Positions 1 to 9,670 of a stretch of 64,000 nucleotides of DNA are shown here, one piece after another. The position numbers and the translations under genes were made by a program. The stretch lies in the NCBI RefSeq assembly GCF_040359615.1, contig NZ_CP132942.1, forward strand, positions 2,046,001-2,110,000. Direction: 5' to 3'. This DNA is from Tunturibacter psychrotolerans. Its GTDB lineage: Bacteria; Acidobacteriota; Terriglobia; Terriglobales; Acidobacteriaceae. The notes below the pieces were generated by a model. The model was not told where the DNA came from. It searched no databases and saw nothing but the letters and a program-made list of their open reading frames with translations. The first letter of the stretch is position 1. Every line of letters starts with the position of its first letter.

Positions 1-201
1 ATCGACTGGTCCGATCAGACGATCGAAGTGCTGGAGACCTCCGAACAGGCCGTCGTCTCTAAATCGGCACGTGTTGCGGAAGAGGTTGTCGTCGGGAAGA
101 CCGGCTCTAATCGTGTCGAGACAGTGCACGATACGGTGCGGCGTCAACAGGTCGAAGTTGAACGCGTTCCGGGAAAGAACCCGCCAGCAGCCAGGACGTA
201 G
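1..201 (+). CDS. DUF2382 (YsnF/AvaK-type) stress protein, C-terminal part
   Basis: This is an open frame running in from the left edge, 66 codons before a TAG stop. The visible part has the acidic, Val/Glu-rich repeats of the DUF2382 domain: a conserved V-V-S-K-x-A-R-V-x-E-E-V-V-V-G-K stretch near residues 18-33 and a T-V-x-D-T-V-R-R ending. DUF2382 proteins (YsnF, AvaK) are soluble and often linked to general stress or photosynthetic-reaction-centre-like PRC-barrel domains. The N-terminus, where a PRC-barrel would sit, is outside the window. The exact role of the family is not established. A GC-rich hairpin follows the stop. Confidence 0.75.
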   Translation: MDWSDQTIEVLETSEQAVVSKSARVAEEVVVGKTGSNRVETVHDTVRRQQVEVERVPGKNPPAART

Positions 202-214
202 TTTCGCAGATGGA

Positions 215-249
215 CCCGCCCGGACGGGATCAACCCCGCACCGGGCGGG
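215..249. terminator. GC-rich hairpin after DUF2382 gene
   Basis: CCCGCCCGG at 215-223 pairs perfectly (9 bp) with CCGGGCGGG at 241-249 across a 17-nt loop. It lies just past the DUF2382 stop. There is no T-tract on either strand, so it would be an atypical terminator or an mRNA 3' stabiliser. Confidence 0.4.
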
Positions 250-373
250 ATCCAAACACGCATTCTAATGTCGGCTGTTTCTCGTTCGTTTTGAAGGCGA
301 GCGAACATCGACTCTTCGCACGCGACAGCTCAGTTTCCACTCTCTTTCGCGCGTCGACTGGAGCTACTCGCTC

Positions 374-553
374 TTAGTCCTGGACCAGCCGAATCGTCGT
401 TGACTCTCCATTGCCGATCGTCACCAGGTAACCCAACCGTGGAACGATTGCAACGTGAGAACGCGCGTCTTCGCTTCCGCCTTCGCGGAGCTCATGCTCG
501 ACGATTGCGGCCAGCCTGGCCCTCATAAATCTGCTCTTCAACTCATCCGCCAT
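374..553 (-). CDS. small hypothetical protein (59 aa)
   Basis: A short acidic/basic soluble protein of unknown function. The ATG at 553 is preferred over the one at 586 because GGAGCAGG lies about 5-9 nt upstream; the outer ATG has GAGGA directly abutting it with no spacer. The sequence has ordinary protein-like composition, with an amphipathic helical start and a C-terminal part rich in Val, Ile and Thr that could form strands. No signal peptide or TM segment is visible. A 7-bp palindrome (ATTCCTC, 6-nt spacer, GAGGAAT; 585-604) covers the outer start and may be a regulatory dyad. Confidence 0.45.
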   Translation of the reverse strand: MADELKSRFMRARLAAIVEHELREGGSEDARSHVAIVPRLGYLVTIGNGESTTIRLVQD

Positions 554-1140
554 AGGTACCTGCTCCAAACCAAGAGAGTTGGCCATTCCTCAAAATCGAG
601 GAATGTAGATACATCATCAACGCAGGGTTAATTTTGGCTATCATACAGAAGTTGCATACAAAGTGGTGCAATAAATATTCGGGGGACTACATTCGTATTC
701 CCTTCGGCGTGGACAATCGAGAATCTATTAGCGACCTCAAGGCACAGTCTTCGAGGAACCACACCATGAAGCTAGCCTTGCTTCAATTCAGTGGGGGAGG
801 TTCGAGATGGGCTTCAAGGTCCTTCCTCGTACATCGCCCCTTGGAACCTATCTTTTTGCCTGGATGGGTGCCGTCCTCAAATCTCGCATCACGATGTGCT
901 GGTTCAAACGAAGCAGTTCCGCGACTTCTCTGACGGTAATCCATGCTCTCTTTTTGGTCTGCATATTGGATCCAATCCTGCCCCTGTGTACCTGCCGGAA
1001 GAGAGGCCCGTGCTTCTTCGAAAGTGGTATCGAGACTTCTATAGAAAGTGGGTATTCACAAACGCCACGAGCTGAGTAAATCTAAATGGAGTTCAAGCAT
1101 CGTAGAGAATTGGCTACCTCCGCAATTCAAAAGGGGCAAC
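554..1140. other. gene-free stretch, no recognisable gene
   Basis: Overlapping short open frames occur here in several phases (for example 791-1075), but none has a convincing ribosome site, a recognisable motif or consistent codon use. It may hold a decayed gene; I cannot name one. Confidence 0.4.
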
Positions 1141-1737
1141 GTGAGTATTCATCACCGTTCAGTCATGATCGCTCTGCTAAGTTTGTGTCTGGCAGCGCCT
1201 GGACAGTTGGCCGCACAATCGCACCAGGATTCGGGCCCCGGGATGAATCAGACAGACAGTGCAATCCCAGGTCTTCACGACTTCGATTTCCTTGTGGGTC
1301 ACTGGCAGGCTCATCATCGAAAGCTGACGCACCGCCTCGCCAATAGTCACGAGTGGATTGAATTCGAAGGCACATTATTTAACCAACCGCTTATGGGAAG
1401 TCACAGCAACGTCGACGATACACTGCTCAATGTTCCGGGCGTACCGTATCGCGGTGTCGCACTGCGGTCCTTCGACCCGAAGGCCCAGCAGTGGTCAATC
1501 TGGTGGCTCGACAGCAGGACACCATCCGATCCACTGGATCCACCCATGATAGGAAGCTTCCACAATGGCGTAGGCACTTTCTATGGCGACGATACGGTCA
1601 ACGGAAAGCGAGTTCGAGCGCGCTTCATCTGGTCCAACATCACTCCGACATCCGGTCACTGGGAGCAAGCGGACTCGCCAGATGAGGGCAAGACTTGGGA
1701 GACAAATTGGGTGCAGGACATCCAGCGAATGCAGTAA
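1141..1737 (+). CDS. secreted DUF1579-like protein
   Basis: A 198-aa protein. The frame is open from 1048, but GTG at 1141 is chosen because AAAGGGGC sits just upstream and it begins a short basic segment followed by a hydrophobic stretch ending A-A-Q (about residues 9-25), which reads as a Sec signal peptide. After the export signal comes a conserved H-D-F-D-F-L-V-G-H-W motif near residue 47, typical of DUF1579-related proteins. The rest alternates short strands rich in W, G and D (S-I-W-W-L-D, T-F-Y-G-D-D), fitting a lipocalin-like small beta barrel. Function of the family is unknown. This is the last host gene before the island's left end. Confidence 0.65.
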   Translation: MSIHHRSVMIALLSLCLAAPGQLAAQSHQDSGPGMNQTDSAIPGLHDFDFLVGHWQAHHRKLTHRLANSHEWIEFEGTLFNQPLMGSHSNVDDTLLNVPGVPYRGVALRSFDPKAQQWSIWWLDSRTPSDPLDPPMIGSFHNGVGTFYGDDTVNGKRVRARFIWSNITPTSGHWEQADSPDEGKTWETNWVQDIQRMQ

Positions 1738-1944
1738 CCGAGACACCGGATGACATTAGGAACTCGGTCTGCGGGGATCACGCGCAAAACTGAATCAGCG
1801 CGGCATCTCGTCGCCGAGGGGTGGACCCTGGACAGGTGTCACGAGTGCTCGAAAAGGGGAGCGGGAAGGTTGAAAGCTATCACTACAATTTTCCCCACAG
1901 TGATAAGTTTGGACTCTGCCGTTATCGCTATAAATTATTGATTT

Positions 1945-1994
1945 ATTGGAGCACCGAATGGGATTTGAACCCATGAATACTGGTTTTGCAGACC
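1945..1994. repeat. left attachment site: copy of tRNA-Cys 3' part
   Basis: These 50 bases are identical to 22095-22144. They contain the 3' portion of a minus-strand tRNA-Cys, from the encoded CCA through T arm, variable loop and anticodon GCA into the anticodon stem; beyond 1994 similarity stops and no D arm or 5' acceptor is present. It is therefore the tRNA fragment left by site-specific integration. The 20 bases just outside (1925-1944 versus 22075-22094) are also similar but imperfect. Confidence 0.9.
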
Positions 1995-2097
1995 TACAAG
2001 GGGCGTTCGCAGTGGTTTGTTTGAGATTCGTTCCGATTGTCTATTCAATGGATTACCGCTTCCACTTCTAAACCAATACAAGCCAATCTAAACCGGC

Positions 2098-2120
2098 ACT
2101 CGCTACATTTCTCGCTACAG
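2098..2120 (+). repeat. left arm-type repeat (paired CGCTACA)
   Basis: Two CGCTACA heptamers, 13 bp start to start, lie 103 bp inside the left att core. A 23-bp element with the same spacing and orientation, 20/23 identical, lies 46 bp inside the right core (22026-22048). Such paired sites near both ends resemble arm-type integrase or excisionase binding sites; binding is inferred. Confidence 0.5.
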
Positions 2121-2124
2121 TGTA

Positions 2125-2945
2125 AGTGCCTAGACTCGACAAAAGAGATCTTTCGAAATCCGAACTTGACGTTCAGAGTGCTGTTGACGTCGATCTCGAA
2201 GACGTCTAGTTGATTTTGACTTCCAACGAAGCCATCTGCGGTGCCGAATTGCTGGGATACGGCAATAGACGTATTTGGCCAGAATGTTCCTTCGGCGCTG
2301 ATGATCTGACGCTTCCAAATGCCAGTATTGTCTACCGAATATGCGTTAAGAGCACCGGTTTTGTCGACGAAAAAAGCGTAGGTCTGGTTTGTTAGTTCCA
2401 CAAATCCACTGGATTGCGTGGCTGCCGCAACCGGAGTTCCTAGAGCGGCGATATGACGTGGCCAGAGTTCCACTTCCTGCCAAATTCCGCTCCCGAGGAC
2501 GAAGTGAACGTCCAATCCGCTCCGCGCCGATTACGAAGCCGTCGGTCTCGGGGAGAACTGAACTTTGAATGCCCCACGAACCTCGATGGCCAGTGGCAGC
2601 CACAGGTGCGCCCGGTAAATAGGTGTGGGAAGACCCGATCTCGAATCGCTGATAACTCGACCCCGGCGCCCCTGCGTAGGCGATGTTTAAGGTCCCTTGG
2701 ATATCCACTGCGGATACATTCTGTTTGCGGTGTCACTGTGCCGAATTGTTGGATTGCGGCCAAGTGGCCCGCCAGCGGAGACGTATTGATCGGCGTGAGG
2801 GGCAAAGGCTGATTCATGCCCCCGCGGCATTGGCCTAAGAGACCCCGATCTGTCCCGTGACTCCTGTGGAAAAGATATCTGTTTCAAGAGCGCCGAACCG
2901 CTGAGAGGCCACGATGGGAGCCCCGGAAAAGAAAAATGGCATGGA
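2125..2945 (-). pseudogene. beta-propeller lectin-like (PLL-type) gene, broken
   Basis: Three frames on the minus strand together encode about five repeats of roughly 48 residues. Each has a G-x-P-V-A-A start, a Q-F-G or similar turn, a D-x-F segment and an L-x-V strand (for example I-A-V-S-Q-Q-F-G-T-A-D-G-F-V followed by L-D-V-F). This pattern fits PLL/fucose-lectin-like beta propellers. The frame must change near 2945, 2710 and 2520, so no intact product can be made. The 5' end runs into a resolvase remnant, showing the locus was cut by rearrangement. Confidence 0.55.
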
Positions 2946-3040
2946 AGACCTCTCCTTGTCGCTGCACGATGAAGTGTACTTACCGTGCTCTGAAGGATTC
3001 TGGTCAATCTGCATAGTACGAAGTCGTGCCGTGTCCCTCA

Positions 3041-3110
3041 TTGCGTTACGACCCGAAATCATAGAGGCTTCGTGTTCTGCAACAGTGGTCAGGATGTGAA
3101 CGGTGTCCAA
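3041..3110 (-). pseudogene. serine recombinase remnant
   Basis: The minus strand encodes T-V-H-I-L-T-T-V-A-E-H-E-A-S-M-I-S, nearly identical to the segment T-V-H-I-L-A-A-V-A-E-H-E-A-S-M-I-S of the intact recombinase at 10195-10884. Only about 20 residues survive and then the frame enters lectin-like repeats. It shows a second copy of the recombinase once stood at this end of the island. Confidence 0.65.
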
Positions 3111-3124
3111 AAGCCCTTGTCACT

Positions 3125-4048
3125 TTATCGGCGGGTCACGGAGGCCGCCTCCTCGTTGTTGTGGGACTGGGGTGCACCCAGCGTACCCAAAACATTGGCG
3201 ATCAGGCGTTCACCGGCGAATCCGAAAAGAAATGCGACGGCCAACCCGCATCCGGGAAGGTTGTTATCGCCAATTTGTATCCCTAGCAGCTTGGACTGAT
3301 AGAACGCATAGCCTGCGAGCCCAGTACCCGACCCAAAAAAAGCGCGAGCGCTGGTCACGAATTGATTAGAAACCCGTTCGGGAATTTTCGCGGTAACGTC
3401 CGCGCGCATCAGAGATCCGGCGGCGCTGAACGCTGCTCCCAATAGGCCGAAGAACAACACACTTAGCACCATCTGGTAACCCCATGGAGCCGGCGCGCAA
3501 TATGGGTGCCGGGTAGAGAAGACAACCAGAGGAACCACCATAAGAACAGCTACGAAACAGCTAATAAGTAAGAGCATCAGCTGATCGCCCACGAGCCAAA
3601 TCTTATGGTACTGATTGGAAAAATACTCATCACGGATTGCCATGGCACTGATTATGTGATTGACTGTGGGCTTCTTCACGTTGGGCGAAAGCAGGTTGAG
3701 CATCTCCCTCCCGCGCCAGGATGCAATCTTTGGCGCTTCAGCCCGCAGAATCGAGGCACGTATCTCAAGTTCTTCGGGGTTAAGCGCGAGAGTAGCGTGC
3801 CGTCTCGCAGCATGCAGACTAAGCCAGCCGCCCTCCACGTTGTTCTTCTCATGGAGGTATTGAGAAACATTTGCAAGCTCCTTACGAGCCGCCGACGCCC
3901 AGGACTTGTCTGAAGGCTGATCGCGTGCCTCTAGAAGCGCGAGTTCAACATCAAATGACTTTGCCTCCCTTTGCAGGCGAAAATAGTCGCTTCTCTCTGA
4001 CCAAAACAACGGAATACGATGGCCGCCGGCTTCAGGTTGTTTATCCAC
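3125..4048 (-). CDS. hypothetical membrane protein (307 aa)
   Basis: It starts at GTG 4048 with AGGAG about 6 nt upstream. The first 165 residues are soluble, mostly helical and charged (E, R, K and A rich). The C-terminal half holds about four hydrophobic segments: W-L-V-G-D-Q-L-M-L-L-L-I-S onward, a second near M-V-L-S-V-L-F-F-G-L-L-G, a glycine-rich one around S-G-T-G-L-A-G-Y-A-F, and a last one near V-A-F-L-F-G-F-A-G-E. A cytosolic domain tethered to a small helical membrane bundle is the visible architecture. The family is not recognised. It is transcribed away from the RHS gene. Confidence 0.6.
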   Translation of the reverse strand: MDKQPEAGGHRIPLFWSERSDYFRLQREAKSFDVELALLEARDQPSDKSWASAARKELANVSQYLHEKNNVEGGWLSLHAARRHATLALNPEELEIRASILRAEAPKIASWRGREMLNLLSPNVKKPTVNHIISAMAIRDEYFSNQYHKIWLVGDQLMLLLISCFVAVLMVVPLVVFSTRHPYCAPAPWGYQMVLSVLFFGLLGAAFSAAGSLMRADVTAKIPERVSNQFVTSARAFFGSGTGLAGYAFYQSKLLGIQIGDNNLPGCGLAVAFLFGFAGERLIANVLGTLGAPQSHNNEEAASVTRR

Positions 4049-4876
4049 GGTTTGCTCCTAGGCGACGGCCCGGGAAAATCTTGAGCCGCAAATGCCACCA
4101 TCATGTGCTTTAGGCCCAGCCGGCAGTTACCAACTTATCTGACGGGCGTTGATACGGATAGTGCCGCAAATTACTTAGCCGTTACAGAGAAATTCGATCC
4201 TGGAAAGGCCGGATAAACTTTGACGACGAACCTGTGGCAGTAGCGTTGGCGTGATTTATCTTCAGGTGCGACATGGCTGCCTAGATTTGGCTTTTAGAAG
4301 CGTTCTAAACAAACACTATTTGGCCCTTGCGTACTACGGAATGAATTGCATTCTGTAATTTTACGCGGCGTCTGATTCCAAGAAGGATACCGGTGCAACG
4401 ATGCCTTTGCATGCTCTGCACTGCGCAGCAAAATATATTGTTATAGGGTGACAGCAGTCCAAAACAATTTTTATTGACCTATTGTGCCTCTTCTCATACT
4501 ATTCGGGGGTCAATGAACTACCAGATTCGTTATTCCTGAACGGCATAGTCCTTGGCAGTCTTGTTTCCTCTTCCAGAAAATCTGTCTGTGCGCAAGCGGA
4601 GCACTTCATTTCTTTTGTCTGGAGGTAGATCATGCCTTGGCCTTCGTTGAGCGCATGCGAGCGCGTCGGATGCCGTCGTCCCTCCGCAGAGATTGTGAAC
4701 GCCACACAACTTACTCTTCGTCGTAATTCACGGGGACATCCAGTCCTTTCCAATCTGAGTCGATCAGCAAAACTATGATTCCGCCGCTGCCAACACTCCA
4801 TTTGCCGAGAGTGTAACTATCCCTCTTGCGCCAACCTCGCCGGTCGCCGATTGCGTATTCTTCAAGGAGTAAACGG
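4049..4876. other. 828-bp AT-richer gap upstream of RHS gene
   Basis: No convincing gene is seen. Two weak minus-strand frames (4499-4801 and 4711-4893) lack a ribosome site, and the second overlaps the RHS start. The stretch separates divergently transcribed genes and should hold both promoters. Confidence 0.4.
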
Positions 4877-7800
4877 ATGAAATCGCTTTGCATTGCTTTC
4901 GCGTGCTTATTCTCGGTTACAACTTTTGCAACCGCGCAGTTTCCACAGCTGCCTGGGCTCGTCCCATATCAGTCATACGACGAATCGAATTTTGATACCG
5001 TGGACTTGGTTGGTGGCGGAGTGCAATTGCACATACCTATCATTTCCTACCCCCAAAAGGGCACATTGCCGCCACTAGGGCTTCAGCTTGTATATAACCC
5101 TCCCGTCTGGACCTCGACGGTAGAGACTTCAGGCGGCAGTCAATATGTAGCTTGGTTTTATACCAACCTTAACAAATCCGGTCTCGTGGCTACTCCGAAC
5201 TACGTCGGCGGCACTTTTCCGGACGGCACGGATAACAACCATAACCCGTTGTCTGGTACAACGGCTATAGACCCCACCGGCGCAAGCCATGAGATGTTTG
5301 GAGTGGTATCTCCGGCTGGCGTTCATACGACGACACTCGAGACTGTTGACGGTTCCGGGATTGCAATCATCCCGGGGAGCGGGTTCGTCGACCGCAACGG
5401 TATCTCATATACGGGCACATGTACTCTTTACAACCCGTACGTTTGTCCTACTCCCGCAACTAGCACGTTTATGAAAGACCCAAGCGGGAACACAGTCACC
5501 GTTACCACTACCGGTGGCACTTCCGGTATGGCAACTTTCAAGGACAGCGTAGGTAGAACAATCCCAGCATTTGGCAATATGTCTAGTTCCTCTGTAGTAG
5601 CCAAATGTGAAGCGCAACAGTTCCCGATTTTTGGGGGAACGACTGCTCCGATCACGATATGCTGGCAGCAGTTAAGTGCTGCAACTTCATTTGGGAATGG
5701 GACTCGCGAGGGTCAAGCCACGTTCGTAGCAATCTCCGGCATAACACTCCAAAATGGCGCCTCGTGGAGGTTTACATACGATAGCTGGGGTTTTCTGCAT
5801 AGTGTCACCACACCGACCGGGGCGGTGATGACATATGCTTACTACCCGCCCTCATATACTCAATATCCAGTAGGAGAACAGCCAGGCCAGCGGTTTATTC
5901 AATCAAGAACATTGAATATAAACGGCGTAATGTCCCAGTGGTCTTACGCGTATTCGCTAGTCCCACAACCCGGGAATGGAACTGGCTTTCAAACCACAGT
6001 GACAGATCCGCTTGGTAACACGATAGTCCACCTTTTTAATTCAAACGGGACTGAGGCGCAGACTGTTTATAACCAAGGTACATCTCCAGCTATCAAAACC
6101 GTGCAACACACGTATTTGGGTGGTGTGTTGGGTACCGGATATGGTGTTGCTGGTTTACATCTGCCGGAACAAACGACCACGATCTATAACGGACAATCCA
6201 CCACCACATGTGTGATTTACGACAACAATACAAACACTGCATGCACCGGTACGGACGGACCCATGTCTGGGGGATTGAAAGTGTACGACCCCAATGACAG
6301 TCTTAGAGGCATTCCCGGCTTCATTCCATATAGTGCTTCGCTTGTTTTGGGTAGTCCCATGTACTCCTACACCTACGACTACACAACATCAAGCGGGCCG
6401 GGTCCACTTCTTAGCGAGACAACTAACACCTATCAATGGCAGGCCAATGACAGTTATCGAGCTGCCAACCTGATAAATCTTAAGGCATCTACGTCAACAT
6501 CGTCCGGTGCCCAGCCATTAGCCAGTGTGACCATTACTTATGATGAGACGAGTTATAGCCCCGGCGGATTTCAGGGCAATGCGACCTCGGAAGTCGATGG
6601 TGGAACCGTTACAACCCATACCTATTACAATGCCAACGGAATGGTGGTTGGAGCAAAAGACGGCAATGGAAATATGACTAGCGTTGTTTACGACGGGACA
6701 GGTGCATACCCCACCACTGTCACAAGGCCAGTAACAAATGGCGTAAACCACATAGATGCCTATACTTACGACGCAAATACAGGCCTAGCCGCATCGCATA
6801 CGGACGAGAATCTGCAGAAGACGACCTATAGTTACGACTCGATGCGACGCATCGCGCAGATTGCCTATCCCGATGGGGGTCAGGAAAATCACACTTATAA
6901 TGACGCCGCGGCTCCTAGTCCAACCATCACATACACAAAGAAATTAACCGCGACTAGCCAATACCAGATCGTTACGACAGCCGATGCACTGGGACGCCAA
7001 GTTCAGGTCAAAGTTACTTCAGACCCCATTGGTCCCATATATACAAATACAATCTACGACGGCGATGGACGAACGCAGAGCGTTTCGAATCCATATCGGT
7101 CCTCGACAGATTCGAGCTATGGAATCACATCTTATGCATACGATGCTTTAGGAAGAAAGATCCGCCAATGTCAACCCGATAACGGGAGCACCGGGCCGTG
7201 CGTACCAGGACAATCCTATATCAGCTGGACGTATACAGGAAACGGATTGGCAAAGAGAAACGAACTTGGGAATGTGTGGACTCAAGTCTACGATGCGCTT
7301 GAGCATCTGACAAGAGTTACTGAGCCAACTACTGCCGTCACGAGTCTTAGTTTTGACGCGCTAGGCAACTTGCTAGGAATCAATCAGGCGGGCTTGTCGG
7401 GCGAAAGAGCACGTGTACGTAGCTATACCTATGATTCACTCTCTCGAATGATCTGCGAGGCAGACTCAGAGAATTCTCACGCACAGTGTCCAACGTCTTC
7501 GACTGCACCGCTTCCAGGTGGGGTCGTGACTTACTCTTATGATCTCAATGGAAACCTGAAGGTCAAGACCGATGCGCGTGGTTTGTCATCGAATTATTCC
7601 TATGATTCCTTAAATCGCTTGATCACAAAAAGTCCATCCAACAGCCACACAGCTACGGACACTTATAACTACGATGAAAAGACCGTGACTTGGAACACCT
7701 ACGGTATGGCCAACACGTCAGGGCGGCTAAGCTCTGCTTCTTCCTCTATATACGGTGTTTACTCGCGTTACACTTATTCCTACGATTCAATGGGCAGGCT

Positions 7801-9670
7801 GCTTACGCGTGTCTTTCAGAATCCAAACTCCACCGGGGCTTTAGATTCCGGTATAGGTAGCGGTGGCTATCAGTATGACTTGGCGGGAAACGTCACCTTT
7901 GAGACGCAGGCTGCCGGAGTTTACTTGTATGAGACACGCGACACGGCAGGACATGTAACCGCAATCAGCGCAAATAAGCACACTACCGGTACGTTGAATG
8001 GGATTTCCTCCCAGCAGATATTTGCAAATGCGACCTACGATCCGTTCGGCAATCCAGCGACACGACTCCTGGGAAACGGATTGAGCGAAAACAGAACTTA
8101 CGATAACCGAGGAAGATTGAGCTCAAGCACTCAATTCCAGGCAGGAGCATCGATTGGCTACACAACTGCGACAACGTACTATCACGACGGAAGCGCTGCA
8201 ACTTCAGCTGACACTGTCAATGGAAACTGGACTTACTCATATGACTCCCTCAGTCGACTTTCAGGTGCAACTTCAGCTGCGGGCCTAACACTTGCGTGGA
8301 CATATGATTCTTTTGGGAATCGTAAAACGCAAACCGCATCTGGAACTGGTTCTGCGCCGCAACCCAGTTTCTCTTTTACAGGAAACAATAACCACGCGGA
8401 TCCAAGCGGAGGTTTTGCTTATGATTATGCTGGAAACATTACCACTGATAATTTGGGACAGACCTACGCCTATGATGTGTATAGCCGAATGGTGGGTGTT
8501 AACAGCGGAGCAGTGACCTACCGATACGATTCAGAGGGACAATTAGTTTGGGAGTCTGGATCGACTGGCGTCCAGGTTTTTCAACGTAATTCTGCAGGAC
8601 AACCTACGTGGATCTACAACCCTACGCCAAATGGGCCTCCATATAGCCTAATTGGAGTCTACGTTGATGGTGAACAGATTGGCTCCTGGCAGCACGATCA
8701 GTTCCATTGGCTTGGGAAGGACTGGTTGGGCACAAAGCGGTATGAGACTGCGGGCAATGGAGATATTGGATCAAGTGCGCAACCTATCGAGCCGTTGCTA
8801 TATACCTCTTTACCCTATGGCGATGCGCTGAGTTCAATTGGAACCGATCCTACTCATTTCACAGGTAAAGAGAGAGATATCGAATCAGGAAATGACTATT
8901 TTGGGGGTAGGTACTACTCGTCCAGCACAGGTCGCTTCATGAATGTTGATCCGTCGGGGCTGGCATACGCTGATCCGACAAATCCACAGAGCTTCAATCT
9001 CTACAGCTACGTGCTGAATAACCCGCTTAGCTTCATTGATTCGACGGGCTTAACCTGCCAAACAAATTCATCTGATGGAACTGTCTACGACGACAATGAC
9101 GGTAATGGATGCTCGATTGTTGATGAAGCAGATAGAAAAGCTGCCCCAGCCGTTACCGTCTACGCCGATGGGAGTCGTAATCTGCTGCAAGAACAAAACG
9201 ACCAAGAGCAGAATCAATATGTGGTTGGTTGGCTCCAATCGCAGGCTGCTCCGGCGCAGATTTCCCTTGCCGGTCGGGAGTTTCTCAGTGCCGCAGCTAA
9301 AGATACCGCAGGAGTTCCAACCGTCTGTTCTGTAGGAGTATTTGGCCAAATCGGTCCCGGAGCTGGAGCTATTGGTGGTTCCTATGACTCGAACAGTGGA
9401 GGCAAAGGTTACCTCACGGTTCGACCCACGCCTGAAGGTGTTTCTGGTGACATTGCGCCAATTAGCTTATCTGTCAAGGGAGATACGAACAAAGGCTTCA
9501 GCGGAGGCGTAACAGTTCGTGATCCGGTTACCAGGATCGGTGGAGGTGTTTCAGTAAGCGATAAGGGCGTTCCTACAGTCAGCGCGAGTTGGGCTCCATT
9601 CATTTTTACGGTCGGAGCCACAGCAACGATTGGCACGATGGGAGATCCGAAATGTCAACCTCATCCATAG
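4877..9670 (+). CDS. secreted RHS/YD-repeat protein with unique C-terminal domain
   Basis: 1597 aa. ATG at 4877 is chosen over upstream starts because AAGGAG lies 7 nt before it and it opens a clear signal peptide (K-S-L-C-I-A-F-A-C-L-F, cleavage after A-T-A). Residues about 300-1300 hold many YD repeats (Y-T-Y-D-S-L-S-R and variants), which build a hollow beta-cage shell. The conserved RHS core follows: F-T-G-K-E-R-D near 1327, G-R-Y-Y-S-S-S-T-G-R-F, D-P-S-G-L and a Y-V-L-N-N-P-L closing element near 1380. The last 205 residues are unrelated to the core, glycine-rich and strand-rich, in the position where polymorphic RHS toxins sit. The next gene starts inside this one. Base composition is much less GC-rich than host genes. 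Toxin activity is inferred from architecture only. Confidence 0.85.
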   Translation: MKSLCIAFACLFSVTTFATAQFPQLPGLVPYQSYDESNFDTVDLVGGGVQLHIPIISYPQKGTLPPLGLQLVYNPPVWTSTVETSGGSQYVAWFYTNLNKSGLVATPNYVGGTFPDGTDNNHNPLSGTTAIDPTGASHEMFGVVSPAGVHTTTLETVDGSGIAIIPGSGFVDRNGISYTGTCTLYNPYVCPTPATSTFMKDPSGNTVTVTTTGGTSGMATFKDSVGRTIPAFGNMSSSSVVAKCEAQQFPIFGGTTAPITICWQQLSAATSFGNGTREGQATFVAISGITLQNGASWRFTYDSWGFLHSVTTPTGAVMTYAYYPPSYTQYPVGEQPGQRFIQSRTLNINGVMSQWSYAYSLVPQPGNGTGFQTTVTDPLGNTIVHLFNSNGTEAQTVYNQGTSPAIKTVQHTYLGGVLGTGYGVAGLHLPEQTTTIYNGQSTTTCVIYDNNTNTACTGTDGPMSGGLKVYDPNDSLRGIPGFIPYSASLVLGSPMYSYTYDYTTSSGPGPLLSETTNTYQWQANDSYRAANLINLKASTSTSSGAQPLASVTITYDETSYSPGGFQGNATSEVDGGTVTTHTYYNANGMVVGAKDGNGNMTSVVYDGTGAYPTTVTRPVTNGVNHIDAYTYDANTGLAASHTDENLQKTTYSYDSMRRIAQIAYPDGGQENHTYNDAAAPSPTITYTKKLTATSQYQIVTTADALGRQVQVKVTSDPIGPIYTNTIYDGDGRTQSVSNPYRSSTDSSYGITSYAYDALGRKIRQCQPDNGSTGPCVPGQSYISWTYTGNGLAKRNELGNVWTQVYDALEHLTRVTEPTTAVTSLSFDALGNLLGINQAGLSGERARVRSYTYDSLSRMICEADSENSHAQCPTSSTAPLPGGVVTYSYDLNGNLKVKTDARGLSSNYSYDSLNRLITKSPSNSHTATDTYNYDEKTVTWNTYGMANTSGRLSSASSSIYGVYSRYTYSYDSMGRLLTRVFQNPNSTGALDSGIGSGGYQYDLAGNVTFETQAAGVYLYETRDTAGHVTAISANKHTTGTLNGISSQQIFANATYDPFGNPATRLLGNGLSENRTYDNRGRLSSSTQFQAGASIGYTTATTYYHDGSAATSADTVNGNWTYSYDSLSRLSGATSAAGLTLAWTYDSFGNRKTQTASGTGSAPQPSFSFTGNNNHADPSGGFAYDYAGNITTDNLGQTYAYDVYSRMVGVNSGAVTYRYDSEGQLVWESGSTGVQVFQRNSAGQPTWIYNPTPNGPPYSLIGVYVDGEQIGSWQHDQFHWLGKDWLGTKRYETAGNGDIGSSAQPIEPLLYTSLPYGDALSSIGTDPTHFTGKERDIESGNDYFGGRYYSSSTGRFMNVDPSGLAYADPTNPQSFNLYSYVLNNPLSFIDSTGLTCQTNSSDGTVYDDNDGNGCSIVDEADRKAAPAVTVYADGSRNLLQEQNDQEQNQYVVGWLQSQAAPAQISLAGREFLSAAAKDTAGVPTVCSVGVFGQIGPGAGAIGGSYDSNSGGKGYLTVRPTPEGVSGDIAPISLSVKGDTNKGFSGGVTVRDPVTRIGGGVSVSDKGVPTVSASWAPFIFTVGATATIGTMGDPKCQPHP

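Noticed and set aside
4711..4893. 60-codon minus frame upstream of the RHS gene, protein-like at its end
   Set aside because: It overlaps the RHS ribosome site and start, and no ribosome site or homologue is recognised. Kept as non-coding.
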